Positions 54,569 through 63,907 of a stretch of DNA of 64,000 nucleotides are shown here, piece after piece. The notes beneath the pieces were generated by a model, which saw nothing but the letters and a program-made list of their open reading frames with translations, was not told the origin of the DNA and did no database searches. The stretch is from contig WSNO01000013.1 of NCBI GenBank assembly GCA_009773415.1, forward strand, positions 62,001 through 126,000. Reading direction: 5' to 3'. The DNA comes from Nitrospirota bacterium. Lineage in GTDB: Bacteria; Nitrospirota; Thermodesulfovibrionia; Thermodesulfovibrionales; Dissulfurispiraceae. The position numbers and the translations under genes were made by a program. The stretch's first letter is position 1. Each line of letters begins with the position of its first letter.

Positions 54569-55504
54569 CTAAGCGTAATAGAGACGCATGAAAAGAAAGC
54601 AGATGCCGAATCCGAGCGTGGGGCCAAGAATCCAGTTCCTGAGAATCTTCAGAAGAAGATCTTTTCTGACGGTTCCCATCCCCTTTACCAGACCGACGCC
54701 GCTGATAGCGCCGATAATGCAGTATGTCGTCGAAATAGGCATCCCGAGAAAGGTAAACATGAGGACACAAACACCCGCGCCGAATTGTGCGGCAAACCCC
54801 GAAAACGGGTCAAGAGCGGTTATCCCCTTTCCAATAGTGTCAACAACCCGGTAGCTCAGAAAATATGCGCCCAGAAAGACAAAGAGCGCACCCAGAATAA
54901 ATGCCTGCCAGGTGCCGAGCGCGCCGGCATGCACCGCCGGGCCCATTATCGTCGCCAGGGAGTTCGCTCCGACATTGTACGCAATCAGAATGCTGCTTGC
55001 GAGCAGGAGTCCTCTCAATGCGCGCTCAATCGCAAAGACCGGATACCGCGAGAGCACCCGCTCAAGCCCTCTGTATAAAAAATGGGCCAGCACCAGCGCA
55101 ATGAATGGAGAAACCGCCCATGAAAGAAGAATCTGCCCGAGTTTGGGATAATTCACCGCTGCCCCGGCGCCCGCGCCTGCGCCTGCAAGGCTGCCGATTA
55201 AAACCTGCAGCACAGACAGGGGGATTTTCTTCCAGTTTGAGCCGATAATCAGGGTTGCCGAGACGATGCATGAGATACTGAGCACTACCATGTCGACCTC
55301 GACGATATCCTTGCCGACGGTTTTCATGACCCGCTCTCCCTGCACCGCAATGCCGACCAGCACAAAAACGCCGAAGAGCAGAATAGCCCTCTTCAGCTTC
55401 AGAAGACCGCAGCCGATGCAGATGCCGACGGCATTAGAAGTGTCGTTGGAGCCCATGCCGACAGCCATGAGCACACAGGCGATTATGGGGATATAGTCAA
55501 TCAT
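54569..55504 (-). CDS. pit: Inorganic phosphate transporter, PiT family
   Basis: A 311-residue membrane protein with about ten helices. PHO4 family motif variant GSNDTSNAVG is in the first helix region and the second repeat begins near GVGLVKGMGTV. The protein is shorter than E. coli PitA, as in archaeal-type members. It would take up phosphate with protons or sodium. It lies 26 bases downstream of a DUF47 protein gene; Pit-DUF47 pairs are well known. Confidence 0.85.
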   Translation of the reverse strand: MIDYIPIIACVLMAVGMGSNDTSNAVGICIGCGLLKLKRAILLFGVFVLVGIAVQGERVMKTVGKDIVEVDMVVLSISCIVSATLIIGSNWKKIPLSVLQVLIGSLAGAGAGAGAAVNYPKLGQILLSWAVSPFIALVLAHFLYRGLERVLSRYPVFAIERALRGLLLASSILIAYNVGANSLATIMGPAVHAGALGTWQAFILGALFVFLGAYFLSYRVVDTIGKGITALDPFSGFAAQFGAGVCVLMFTFLGMPISTTYCIIGAISGVGLVKGMGTVRKDLLLKILRNWILGPTLGFGICFLFMRLYYA

Positions 55505-55530
55505 GAGCAGTGATGAACTGACAGCGGGCG

Positions 55531-56187
55531 CTAACGGAGGCTCACGTTAATGATCTGAAGGTAGTCGCTCGCATCCTCAATTGCATCACTGATCTGCGTG
55601 ATGTAATCAATAAACCGCGCCAGCGTTCGTCCGTCCCAGAACGTCGCCGGCTCCACCGTCCGAACCTGTTCCAGCAGGTCAAACTTGAGCTCATCGATAC
55701 GCTTTTCATAAACCCTTATTGCAAGACTTTTCTCCCGAAGATCTCCGCCCGAAAACAAGGAATCAAAAGCGATCAGCAGCATTTCGCACATATGGGTATT
55801 CAGTGCCGCCACCTTGAGAACGTTTTCCCGGATCTCGCCGGTTACATAGGGTTCTGAATGCCGGTAAAGAACCGCCGCGTCTTCGAGATCATCGAATACC
55901 TGATCCACAATCTCCACAAAGCGGCAGATAAAGGGCCGCAGAAACGGCAGAAACGCCCCTTCGAAAACGTGTGAAACAACGGCGCGCCTGATACTGTCGC
56001 CCTCCCTCTCCAGATCGGCAACGCTCGCAATCAGTTCAGGATCATTCTTTTCGATACCTTCACGCAGTGCGTCCGCTGCAGTGGAGAGGATCCCGATATG
56101 CTGGCGTATCTTCTCAATAACCGCCTGTTCCGGATTACCGCCGGAAAAGAGCTTCTTAAACACCGCTGCCGCCTTTCGCACGGACAA
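55531..56187 (-). CDS. DUF47 family phosphate-transport regulator (PhoU-like)
   Basis: A 218-residue all-helical protein of the DUF47/PhoU-like type, with acidic helical repeats (ALREGIEKNDPELIASVADL, REGDSIRRAVVSHVFEGAF). Such proteins regulate a neighbouring Pit transporter. ATG 56187 overlaps the upstream CBS gene by 32 bases. Confidence 0.85.
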   Translation of the reverse strand: MSVRKAAAVFKKLFSGGNPEQAVIEKIRQHIGILSTAADALREGIEKNDPELIASVADLEREGDSIRRAVVSHVFEGAFLPFLRPFICRFVEIVDQVFDDLEDAAVLYRHSEPYVTGEIRENVLKVAALNTHMCEMLLIAFDSLFSGGDLREKSLAIRVYEKRIDELKFDLLEQVRTVEPATFWDGRTLARFIDYITQISDAIEDASDYLQIINVSLR

Positions 56188-56560
56188 TAAGCGATCCGCC
56201 CATCACGTCCATCAGCGCGACAATGCCGACCATGTCGGATCCTTCGCACACAAACACGCGGGCAATGTTGAAGTTCTGCATCATGCTGATAACGTGAGGA
56301 AGTTCCATCTCCCTGTTCACGCAAATGAGCGGCTTTTCAGCGATCTCTTCGACCCTGACCCGGGAGAGATCGAGGTTCTTGGCAATCGCCTTGAAAACAA
56401 TGTCCCGCACCGTAATCACACCGAAAACGTCTTTGTCGCTTTTCGGCCTTACGACCAGACAACGAAGACGTTTATCGATCATCTTTTCGACCGCATCGTA
56501 AAGCGACGCTTCTGCCTCGATAAATTCGATTTTTTTCGTCATGATCTCTTCGACTTTCAT
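56156..56560 (-). CDS. Two-CBS-domain protein
   Basis: A 134-residue protein of two CBS domains (residues about 1-60 and 68-125; MKVEEIMTKKIEFI and LRCLVVRPKSDKDVFGVITV, then VEEIAEKPLICVNREMELP and RVFVCEGSDMVGIVALMDV). CBS pairs bind adenine nucleotides and gate partner proteins. It has a strong AGGAGG site. It heads the unit CBS-DUF47-Pit, so it probably modulates phosphate uptake; the ligand is unknown. Confidence 0.85.
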   Translation of the reverse strand: MKVEEIMTKKIEFIEAEASLYDAVEKMIDKRLRCLVVRPKSDKDVFGVITVRDIVFKAIAKNLDLSRVRVEEIAEKPLICVNREMELPHVISMMQNFNIARVFVCEGSDMVGIVALMDVMGGSLIVRAKGGSGV

Positions 56561-56697
56561 GGGGGGGCCTCCTCGTGCTGTTCTTGCTGAAATAATAGCA
56601 GAAGCGATAAACAGAGGAAAGAGATTATAAAGAAGAAGAGATACAGCCAGGAGCATTCATAAACTTCGGCTGCGGGCAGCAGCCTCTCAAGAAACGG

Positions 56698-57306
56698 CTA
56701 ATCAACTGCAGGCTGGTCGCCCGACTGCTCAATCGCCGCCGTGACAAAATCCCGGAACCGTTCCGGCAGGAGCCATGCAATGCCAAGCTTCTCAGCCCAT
56801 TTGACAAGACCCTGGTCTGCCGTTATGAGGAGCGCATCGAGCTCACGGGCGAGCAGAAGAAGATCAACATCCTCCCTGCTGTCGATAATACCTTCACGGA
56901 GAGCCTCGCGGTATTTTTTCCGCATGTCCTGAATGATCTCGTCTATCTTGCGCTTCTCTGTTCCGCGCACGCCGTTTTCCGCTATCCTGAGGCCCTTGTT
57001 TACGCGATCGCGGGTCTCTTCGATCAATTCGTACAGGAGATACCCGGGAACAAGAATTTCATGTTTCCTGGGCGGTCGCTGACGGAGATGCAGAAGAAAT
57101 TCTCCGCTGATCTGTTTTTCGTTTACAAAATTCATAAGCTCATGAAACGTGGATGGCGGCATGTAAAATTCGAGCATCTTCGCTTCCCGGGCCAGTTCAA
57201 GGAAATTGCCGAGCGCCTCGGTCGGTGTCACGCCGAGGCTGAAGCGGACGTCCGGATTCACAAACAGGCTGGTGTCAAGAACAACTCTCCGGATGCTCAC
57301 CGTCAC
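56698..57306 (-). CDS. RNA ligase partner protein (PIN-like, UPF0278)
   Basis: A 202-residue PIN-fold protein of the RNA ligase partner family. It starts VTVSIRRVVLDTSLFVNPDV, with a first PIN Asp, and has DSREDVDLLLLARELDALL and LITADQGLVKWAEKLGIAWL, the remaining PIN acids. Start GTG 57306 overlaps the LapB stop as GTGA; an alternative GTG is 57300. Upstream in-frame ATGs lie in the LapB gene. The family is named for neighbours of MJ0950-type RNA ligases, but no ligase gene is in this window. Confidence 0.8.
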   Translation of the reverse strand: MTVSIRRVVLDTSLFVNPDVRFSLGVTPTEALGNFLELAREAKMLEFYMPPSTFHELMNFVNEKQISGEFLLHLRQRPPRKHEILVPGYLLYELIEETRDRVNKGLRIAENGVRGTEKRKIDEIIQDMRKKYREALREGIIDSREDVDLLLLARELDALLITADQGLVKWAEKLGIAWLLPERFRDFVTAAIEQSGDQPAVD

Positions 57307-58529
57307 CGTGGCCTCACTGCCGGGCATCTGCCGGAAATATCGACATGGAAGGTGTTCCATTCGCTGCACTGCGGGCAGCGACCCGACCAGTCATTGGCCC
57401 GCGCACCGCATGCCTCACAGCAGTAAGAGACGATTGATTCATTCCCGGAATCGCACGCTGCGCGGAACTCCTCCAGAGCCCGCTCTTCCTGCCCCCGCTT
57501 CAGATAGAGTTCACCGCGAATCCGAAAAAGCTCCGTCCCTCCGACAGCTCCTGCATCAAGGGTGCCGAGGATGTGCAAGGCATCGTCAACCATTTCTAGC
57601 CGGGAATATATCTGGCCGAGCAAAAACTTGAGCTCCTTATCTTCTGGCTTTTGTGCAACGGCGCTCAGATAGTCCCTGACAAGCCTTCCGGGCTCGCCGC
57701 GGGAAACCATGACCTCAGCCAGGCCGAGATACGCCGGAATAAATGCGCTGTCGAGCTTCAGGATAGCATGGAACTCCTTTTCCGATTTTTCCAGCTCCGC
57801 ATTCTCGAGGCTCATGCAGGCGTATTCGTACTTGTAGCCGAGCAGTTTGCGCTCTTCGCGCTGCTTCTCTTTTTCGTGCGCCTCCTGCTTCAGGATCGTC
57901 TTCTGCAGTGAAATCAGCTCGTCCCACTTTTCGCGCGATTCCAGAATCGCCTGCTTTTCATATAACGCCGTCAGATTATCGGAGTCGACTTCGAGCATCT
58001 CCTCGACATGCCGGAGAGCTCCCTGCCAGTTCTTGATGCGCACATGCACCCCCACCAGACCGAGTAAAGCCTGCAGGTTCCTTGGGGCAAGGTCACGCGC
58101 CCGCTTGTAGTAGTCGAGCGCGGTCGCATGGTTGTCATTATGCAATGCAATATCGCCAAGCCTCAACAGCGCATCGACATGCTCCGGCGATTCCTTGAGG
58201 ATATCGGCAAGCGCCTCGCGCGCATCCTCTTCCCTCTGCCCCAGAATAGCATTCATCGCTTTTGAATATGCTTTCTGTGTCTTTGCCTCCCGTTTCAGTC
58301 GCTTCTGTTCCTGAAGATTGTCGATCACCCGTTTCGCATCGCGGATGAAAAATCCGATGAACACCACCAGGGATCCGGGTGTTGTGGAGAAGAGGATTAG
58401 GGTAACTTTCGACATCTCATATGTTTCGCCAAAGGGAATTTTGAGCGTCACCATCTCGCGGTTGTCAAATGCGAGAGCGCCGAGCACTCCGAGGAACACC
58501 AGCAGCAGAAATATCGTCGTCTTGCCCAT
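57303..58529 (-). CDS. lapB: Fused LapA-LapB protein with C-terminal zinc ribbon
   Basis: A 408-residue inner-membrane protein. Residues 1-65 have two transmembrane helices with the LapA/DUF1049 pattern (FDNREMVTLKIPFGETYEMS between them), then a linker and about eight TPR units (100-375), and a rubredoxin-like zinc ribbon YCCEACGARANDWSGRCPQC near the C-terminus. In E. coli LapA and LapB are separate proteins controlling LpxC breakdown with FtsH and so LPS amount; here they form one chain. It starts within one base of the rlmH stop (TGATG). Confidence 0.87.
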   Translation of the reverse strand: MGKTTIFLLLVFLGVLGALAFDNREMVTLKIPFGETYEMSKVTLILFSTTPGSLVVFIGFFIRDAKRVIDNLQEQKRLKREAKTQKAYSKAMNAILGQREEDAREALADILKESPEHVDALLRLGDIALHNDNHATALDYYKRARDLAPRNLQALLGLVGVHVRIKNWQGALRHVEEMLEVDSDNLTALYEKQAILESREKWDELISLQKTILKQEAHEKEKQREERKLLGYKYEYACMSLENAELEKSEKEFHAILKLDSAFIPAYLGLAEVMVSRGEPGRLVRDYLSAVAQKPEDKELKFLLGQIYSRLEMVDDALHILGTLDAGAVGGTELFRIRGELYLKRGQEERALEEFRAACDSGNESIVSYCCEACGARANDWSGRCPQCSEWNTFHVDISGRCPAVRPR

Positions 58530-58969
58530 CAGTGATGATACTCCCTGCCTTTCAGAATGGTCATCGCACGGAAGAGCTGTTCCAGCACTATCACGCGCGC
58601 CATTTCGTGCGTAAACGTCATGCGGGAGAGCGCGATACATGCGCGGGCTCTTGCCCGAACGTCATCCGAAACTCCAAAAGCACCGCCAATCACGATATCA
58701 GTGCCATCAGCTGTATTGATGAAGTGCGCAAACTCGGGGGATGTATACTCCAGTCCCCGCTCATCAAGCAGGAGAAACGCTTCAGATGCCGCGAGGATTC
58801 GCTTCCCCTCAGCTTCACGGCTTGCAGCAGCGTCTCTTCCCCGCTCTTCCTTAATCTCGAGGATCGAGACCCGGGAGTAACCGCTCAGAAGTTTTCTGTA
58901 GTACTCAATGAGATCTGCCAGCGCCCGATCTTTTGTCCTGCCGACCCAGAGCAGCCGAATCTTCTTCAT
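58529..58969 (-). CDS. rlmH: 23S rRNA (pseudouridine1915-N3)-methyltransferase RlmH
   Basis: A 146-residue SPOUT methyltransferase. ATG 58969 gives MKKIRLLWVGRTKDR; the SAM-binding knot has IGGAFGVSDDVRARA and the C-terminal LEQLFRAMTILKGREYHH is hallmark RlmH. The first 65 bases lie within the end of rsfS. Length matches the family (about 150). Confidence 0.94.
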   Translation of the reverse strand: MKKIRLLWVGRTKDRALADLIEYYRKLLSGYSRVSILEIKEERGRDAAASREAEGKRILAASEAFLLLDERGLEYTSPEFAHFINTADGTDIVIGGAFGVSDDVRARARACIALSRMTFTHEMARVIVLEQLFRAMTILKGREYHH

Positions 58970-59309
58970 CAAAAGGAACCCTCGGCGCGTCGAGCCAGAG
59001 CTTCTCAAGCTCGTAATAGGCGCGCGTTTCAGCCTCGAAAATGTGAATAATCACATCACCGTAATCCATAAGTACCCAGTGCGCATATTCCAGTCCTTCC
59101 ATGCGAATCGGCTTGATAACAAGTTTTTTGAGGGACTCTTCGATCTGGCCGGCAATTGCATTGACCTGCTGAGTATTCTCCGCCGAACAGAGCACAAAAT
59201 AATCAGCAATCGCAGTGAGTTTCGTCAGTTCAAGAACAAGAACATCCGCTGCCTTCTTTTCCAGTGATGCCCGCGCAGCGGCTACGGCCTTTGCTTTGCT
59301 GTCGATGAT
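58905..59309 (-). CDS. rsfS: Ribosomal silencing factor RsfS
   Basis: About 134 residues. The recognisable part runs from IDSKAKAVAAARASLEKKAA through ADVLVLELTKLTAIADYFVL and CSAENTQQVNAIAGQI to WVLMDYGDVIIHIFEAETRA and LDAPRVPF, typical RsfS, which binds L14 and blocks subunit joining. No ATG, GTG or TTG exists before the conserved start. The Shine-Dalgarno AGGAG lies 7 bases from ATC 59309, the best-placed start codon. The internal ATG at 59195 would remove the first third. The C-terminus overlaps rlmH by 65 bases, which is unusual. Confidence 0.85.
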   Translation of the reverse strand: MIDSKAKAVAAARASLEKKAADVLVLELTKLTAIADYFVLCSAENTQQVNAIAGQIEESLKKLVIKPIRMEGLEYAHWVLMDYGDVIIHIFEAETRAYYELEKLWLDAPRVPFDEEDSAALGRQDKRSGAGRSH

Positions 59310-59387
59310 GGAGATTCTCCTTTCGGAAATAATATGTAGTATAACAGAAGCTGTATGAATAGAAGCGGGAAGAGAGGATGGATTGCG

Positions 59388-60131
59388 CTACTTTTCGGTG
59401 AGAAAACAGACGAGTCCGAGCGCAACAATCGCCGCAGTTTCTGCCCGGAGAATCCGGCGGCCGAGAGTGGCGGCAACAAGTCCCTTGCTGTTTGCCAGTT
59501 GGACTTCTTCCGCAGTCATGCCTCCTTCCGGACCGATGACCACATGCCATGGATGACTCCCCGGCAGTGCATTCCGCTTCCCGATGAGCATCCGGTGCGC
59601 TTCGGCAAGCGGCAGCCCGCCATCTTCCCAGAAAACAAATCCGCTGAGCTGCGGTTGTAATGTGAAGAACTCCTTGAATGTCTTCGGCTCACGAATATGA
59701 GGAAGGATAGTCCGTCCGCACTGTTCACAGGACTCCTCGGCAATGGCACGCCATCGGTCAAGCCGTCGCGTTTCCTTCACAATCGTCCTCTCTGAAACCA
59801 GCGGCTGTATCTCCATTACTCCCAACTCGGTTGCCTTCTGGACCACGAGATCCATCTTTTCACCCTTGAGAATGGCCGCGCACAGCACGATATGGGTCAG
59901 GAGTTCAGTATCAGACGGTATTTCCCTAGTGATATCGAGCAGGACGCGATTTTTGGAAATTTCTGAAACAACTGCTTCGTATGCCGTGCCCATGCCGTCG
60001 AAAACCGTCAGGCCGTCGCCCTTTCGGGCGCGCATTACGGTAATGAGATGGTGCGCCTTCTGTTCGGAAAGACGCACAGTAACATGTTCGGCAATATCAC
60101 CGGCAGGCACATAAATACGCACAGATGTCAA
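59388..60131 (-). CDS. rsmE: 16S rRNA (uracil1498-N3)-methyltransferase RsmE
   Basis: A 247-residue SPOUT-class methyltransferase. The N-terminal PUA-like part has [19 protein letters not shown]; the knot has [33 protein letters not shown] and [18 protein letters not shown]. Length is standard. Its start overlaps the dnaJ stop by 4 bases, so it is coupled to dnaJ, a common arrangement. Confidence 0.95.
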   Translation of the reverse strand: MTSVRIYVPAGDIAEHVTVRLSEQKAHHLITVMRARKGDGLTVFDGMGTAYEAVVSEISKNRVLLDITREIPSDTELLTHIVLCAAILKGEKMDLVVQKATELGVMEIQPLVSERTIVKETRRLDRWRAIAEESCEQCGRTILPHIREPKTFKEFFTLQPQLSGFVFWEDGGLPLAEAHRMLIGKRNALPGSHPWHVVIGPEGGMTAEEVQLANSKGLVAATLGRRILRAETAAIVALGLVCFLTEK

Positions 60132-61225
60132 CCGGTAAAAAGATCTTTGAGTTTACCCTTGAAGCCCTTGCTCTCCTCAACGCTTTCGCCGCCGAGACGC
60201 GCAAATTCCTGGAGAAGCTCTTTCTGCCGATCGCTTAGTTTCTTCGGCACATCGATGAAGACCGAGACTATCTGGTCTCCCCGGTGGTTGGTGCCGAGCT
60301 TCGGAATGCCGCGCCCCTTGATGTGGAACTCCTTTCCTGAGCCGGTGCTTGCCGGAATCTTTATCTTCGCCGTGCCGTTCAGCGTCGGCACTTCTATCTC
60401 GGCACCGAAAACTGCTGTCGGAAATGAAATCGGCGCTTCGCACCAGACATCAAGGCCGTGACGTTTAAAGACCCTGTGCTCTTCAACATCCAGCACAATA
60501 TAAAGATCGCCGGGCGGCCCGCCGGAAGAACCGAAGTCGCCTTCGCCGGAAAGCCGCAGGCGGGAACCGACGTCGACGCCGGCCGGAATTTTCACCGAAA
60601 TGTCGCGCTGTACCCGGACTTTTCCTTCGCCCCGGCATTTGCTGCACGGGGAGGTGATTATCTTGCCGGCACCGTGGCATTTGCCGCAGGTCTTGGACAC
60701 GCTGAAAAAACCCTGCTGGAAACGAACATTGCCGCTGCCTTTGCAATTCGGGCACGTTTCAGCCTGCTTCCCCGGCTCGGAGCCGCTGCCGCTGCAGGAC
60801 TCGCAGGTCTGCCAGCGCGGTATCTTGATCTCTTTCTCAATGCCGAAGGCAGCTTCTTCCAGCGTGATGGTCATGTTGTAGCGAAGATCCGCTCCCCTTG
60901 TCGGTCGCTGCCGTCGCTGACCGCCGAACGCTCCAAAAAAATCATCGAAGATGTCTTCGAAAATATCACCGAACGGGGAACCGCCCTGACCAAACCCGCC
61001 CTGACCGATGCCATCAGCCGTGCCGAAGCGGTCGTAATGGGCGCGCTTTTCAGGGTCGCTCAGAACGGAATACGCTTCATTCGCCTCTTTGAACTTGTCC
61101 TCAGATTCCTTGTCGCCGGGATTGCGATCCGGATGGTACTTCAGGGCAAGCTGACGAAAAGCCTTTTTGAGTTCGTCCTGTGAAGCGGTGCGTTCAACGC
61201 CGAGTATTTTATAATAGTCTTTCAT
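60128..61225 (-). CDS. dnaJ: Chaperone DnaJ
   Basis: A 365-residue Hsp40 co-chaperone. The J domain has the HPD motif in YHPDRNPGD at about residues 32-39, then a Gly/Phe-rich stretch, and a zinc-finger region with four CxxCxGxG repeats ([32 protein letters not shown]). The C-terminal domain is complete. It follows dnaK after a 123-base gap that contains a hairpin and an extended -10 box. Confidence 0.96.
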   Translation of the reverse strand: MKDYYKILGVERTASQDELKKAFRQLALKYHPDRNPGDKESEDKFKEANEAYSVLSDPEKRAHYDRFGTADGIGQGGFGQGGSPFGDIFEDIFDDFFGAFGGQRRQRPTRGADLRYNMTITLEEAAFGIEKEIKIPRWQTCESCSGSGSEPGKQAETCPNCKGSGNVRFQQGFFSVSKTCGKCHGAGKIITSPCSKCRGEGKVRVQRDISVKIPAGVDVGSRLRLSGEGDFGSSGGPPGDLYIVLDVEEHRVFKRHGLDVWCEAPISFPTAVFGAEIEVPTLNGTAKIKIPASTGSGKEFHIKGRGIPKLGTNHRGDQIVSVFIDVPKKLSDRQKELLQEFARLGGESVEESKGFKGKLKDLFTG

Positions 61226-61273
61226 GTCCTCATCTCATGCCACACATTGAAAAGTAAAAAGCAAAGTTCTTTT

Positions 61274-61319
61274 ATTATATCAGACATGCGAAACGCGGGG
61301 GCATCGGCCCCCGCGTTTC
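61274..61319 (-). promoter_or_regulatory. Hairpin and extended -10 box between dnaK and dnaJ
   Basis: A perfect 13-bp stem (61290-61302 with 61307-61319, GC-rich, loop ATCG) lies after the dnaK stop, with no T run, so a full intrinsic terminator is unlikely. On the minus strand TGATATAAT (61274-61282) follows, about 50 bases before dnaJ. Together they could lower read-through and let dnaJ-rsmE be transcribed separately. Confidence 0.5.
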
Positions 61320-61348
61320 ACCGTACGTTTGCGATACTGACTCGAGAT

Positions 61349-63301
61349 CTACTGCTTTTTCTTTTTATCTACATCTTCAAATTCCGCTTCAACAACGTCC
61401 TCTTCACCGCTCTTCGGCTTGGCTGCCCCGTCTCCGCCACAGGGACCGCTGCCGGTTCCGCACCCGCTGCCAGCCTGTCCGCCTGCTGCGGACTGCTGAG
61501 CCTTATAGACATGTTCGGCAAGCTTATGCGAAGCGGTCGAGAGCGCTTCAGTCGCTGACTTTATTTCTTCAGCGTCGCTGCTTGAATCTTTCGCCTTGCG
61601 GCACTTCTCCAGAGCTTCTTCGATTTGAGTCTTCTCTTCCGGAGAGACCTTGTCGCCATAATCCTTCAGCGATTTTTCGACCGAGTAGATGAGCGTATCG
61701 GCGGTATTCTTCGCCTCGATCAGTTCCTTGCGCTTCCTGTCCTCTTCAGCGTGAAGCTCAGCGTCCTTCACCATCTTGTTGACTTCTTCTTTGCTGAGAC
61801 CGCTTGAAGCAGTAATCTTGATCGACTGCTCCTTGCCGGTGCCCATATCCTTTGCCGAAACGTGGATGATGCCGTTTGCGTCGATATCGAAGGTCACTTC
61901 AATCTGCGGGAGACCGCGCGGCGCCGGCGGAATATCGGTCAGCTCAAAGACGCCGAGCAGCTTGTTGTCCGACGCCATTTCGCGCTCACCCTGATGGACC
62001 TTGACGGTCACCGCAGGCTGATTGTCTGCAGCGGTCGAAAAAATCTGCGACTTCTTGGTCGGGATTGTCGTATTCCGCTCAATCATTTTCGTGAATACGC
62101 CGCCGAGCGTCTCAATGCCGAGAGAAAGCGGGGTAACGTCGAGGAGAAGAACCTCCTTCACCTCTCCCTTTAGAACTGCGCCCTGAATCGCTGCTCCGAC
62201 CGCGACCACTTCGTCCGGGTTCACGCTCTTGTTCGGTTCCTTGCCGAAGTAAGTCTGAACCACCTGATGCACCTTCGGAGAGCGGGTCTGTCCGCCGACC
62301 AGAATTGCCTCATGGATTTCAGACTGCTTCAGGCCTGCATCCGCAAGCGCCTTTTTGCATGGCTCGAGAGTCTTGTCAACAAGATCATCCGTCAATTGCT
62401 CAAGCTTGCCCCGAGAAAGCTTCATAAGCAGGTGCTTCGGCCCGGATGCATCGGCAGTCACAAACGGCAGATTGATTTCGGTTTCCTGTGCGCTGGAAAG
62501 TTCGACCTTTGCACGTTCAGCCGCTTCCTTCAGGCGCTGAAGCGCCATTTTGTCCGACCTGAGATCAATACCCTGCTCTTTCCTGAACTCATCAACCAGC
62601 CAGTCGATAACGCGGAGGTCAAAGTCATCGCCGCCGAGATAAGTGTCGCCGTTGGTCGATTTCACTTCAATAACGCCTTCGCCGATTTCAAGAATAGAGA
62701 CGTCGAACGTTCCGCCGCCGAGGTCGTAAATTGCGACCTTCTCCTCTTTTTTCTTGTCGAGGCCATAAGCGAGAGCAGCCGCTGTCGGCTCGTTGATGAT
62801 ACGGAGCACGTTCAGTCCGGCAATCTTCCCTGCGTCCTTGGTCGCCTGCCGCTGGCTGTCGTCAAAGTAGGCCGGCACGGTGATAACCGCGTCCGTGACC
62901 GTTTCGCCAAGATAGTCTTCAGCAGCCTGCTTCAGCTTCTGCAGAATCATGGCCGAAATCTCGGGCGGGGAGTAGCGCTTGCCGCGGATTTCGACGTGCG
63001 CGTCACCATTCGGCGCCTCCACGATATGGTAGGGAAGACGCTTCTTCGCATGTTCTACTTCCGGGGACTTATATTTGCGGCCCATAAGCCGCTTAATCGA
63101 AAAAATGGTGTTCTCCGGGTTGGTAATCGCCTGCCGCTTTGCAACCTGTCCGACAAGCCGCTCCCCCTTTTCGGTAAATGCCACAACCGAGGGGGTCGTG
63201 CGATTGCCTTCCTGATTCGGAATGACAACCGTTTCGCCGCTCATTACAACGGATACGACCGAATTTGTGGTTCCAAGATCTATTCCTACTGCCTTCGCCA
63301 T
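61349..63301 (-). CDS. dnaK: Chaperone DnaK (Hsp70)
   Basis: A 650-residue Hsp70. The ATPase domain begins [15 protein letters not shown] and has [20 protein letters not shown] and [16 protein letters not shown]. The substrate domain has [16 protein letters not shown]. The lid ends in a Gly/Cys-rich tail ([13 protein letters not shown]) and the acidic [14 protein letters not shown] motif. It lies between grpE (37 bases upstream) and dnaJ. Confidence 0.97.
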   Translation of the reverse strand: MAKAVGIDLGTTNSVVSVVMSGETVVIPNQEGNRTTPSVVAFTEKGERLVGQVAKRQAITNPENTIFSIKRLMGRKYKSPEVEHAKKRLPYHIVEAPNGDAHVEIRGKRYSPPEISAMILQKLKQAAEDYLGETVTDAVITVPAYFDDSQRQATKDAGKIAGLNVLRIINEPTAAALAYGLDKKKEEKVAIYDLGGGTFDVSILEIGEGVIEVKSTNGDTYLGGDDFDLRVIDWLVDEFRKEQGIDLRSDKMALQRLKEAAERAKVELSSAQETEINLPFVTADASGPKHLLMKLSRGKLEQLTDDLVDKTLEPCKKALADAGLKQSEIHEAILVGGQTRSPKVHQVVQTYFGKEPNKSVNPDEVVAVGAAIQGAVLKGEVKEVLLLDVTPLSLGIETLGGVFTKMIERNTTIPTKKSQIFSTAADNQPAVTVKVHQGEREMASDNKLLGVFELTDIPPAPRGLPQIEVTFDIDANGIIHVSAKDMGTGKEQSIKITASSGLSKEEVNKMVKDAELHAEEDRKRKELIEAKNTADTLIYSVEKSLKDYGDKVSPEEKTQIEEALEKCRKAKDSSSDAEEIKSATEALSTASHKLAEHVYKAQQSAAGGQAGSGCGTGSGPCGGDGAAKPKSGEEDVVEAEFEDVDKKKKQ

Positions 63302-63338
63302 TGCGTCCTCCCTTATGTGCTTTTGTTCTTTTTTTGTT

Positions 63339-63887
63339 TTATTCAGTCTTTTTTGAAACCGAGACCAGTGATGGCCTCAATACCTTGTCCTTGAACTGGT
63401 AGCCTTTTCTGAGCTCTTCAACAACCATGCCGTTTTCAAGGTCATCCCGCTCCACCTGTGACATTGCATGGTGGTACGCCGGATCGAAAGCCTGCCCTGC
63501 GGCATCAATCGCGGCAAGACCGAACTTCTCGAGCATCCTGCTCAACCCCCGAAGCGTATTGTCCACTCCCGTCACGAGCGGGTCGACCGTCTCTGCGTTC
63601 GCCTTATCCCTCGCATGCTTCAGCGCCATTTCAAGGTTATCAATGACCGTAAGCAGCTCAAAGACAAGCGATTCATTGGCATATTTGACCAGCTCTTCCT
63701 TATCTTTAACAACCTTTTTTCTGAAATTCTCAAAATCCGCATACAGCCGCAGGTACTTCTCATTCGCATCGGCAAGCTCTGCCGCAATATCCGGTTTCGG
63801 CTCATCCTGCTCGACAATGACTTCAGGCTGCACAGCAGATTGAGCTTTCTGCTCCGCAGGTACTTTTTGGTGATGCTTCTTATCCAT
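63339..63887 (-). CDS. grpE: Nucleotide exchange factor GrpE
   Basis: A 182-residue co-chaperone. An N-terminal disordered acidic/Gln-rich region is followed by a long coiled coil ([20 protein letters not shown]) and the C-terminal beta domain ending [11 protein letters not shown]. It promotes ADP release from DnaK. Normal length, good GGAGG site. Between hrcA and dnaK as in HrcA-controlled operons. Confidence 0.95.
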   Translation of the reverse strand: MDKKHHQKVPAEQKAQSAVQPEVIVEQDEPKPDIAAELADANEKYLRLYADFENFRKKVVKDKEELVKYANESLVFELLTVIDNLEMALKHARDKANAETVDPLVTGVDNTLRGLSRMLEKFGLAAIDAAGQAFDPAYHHAMSQVERDDLENGMVVEELRKGYQFKDKVLRPSLVSVSKKTE

Positions 63888-63907
63888 TCACGCTCCTCCA
63901 TCGGCGA

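Noticed and set aside
61290-61319. Hairpin after dnaK as an intrinsic terminator
   Set aside because: The stem is perfect but no T run follows on either strand, so termination is not supported; kept only as a regulatory structure.
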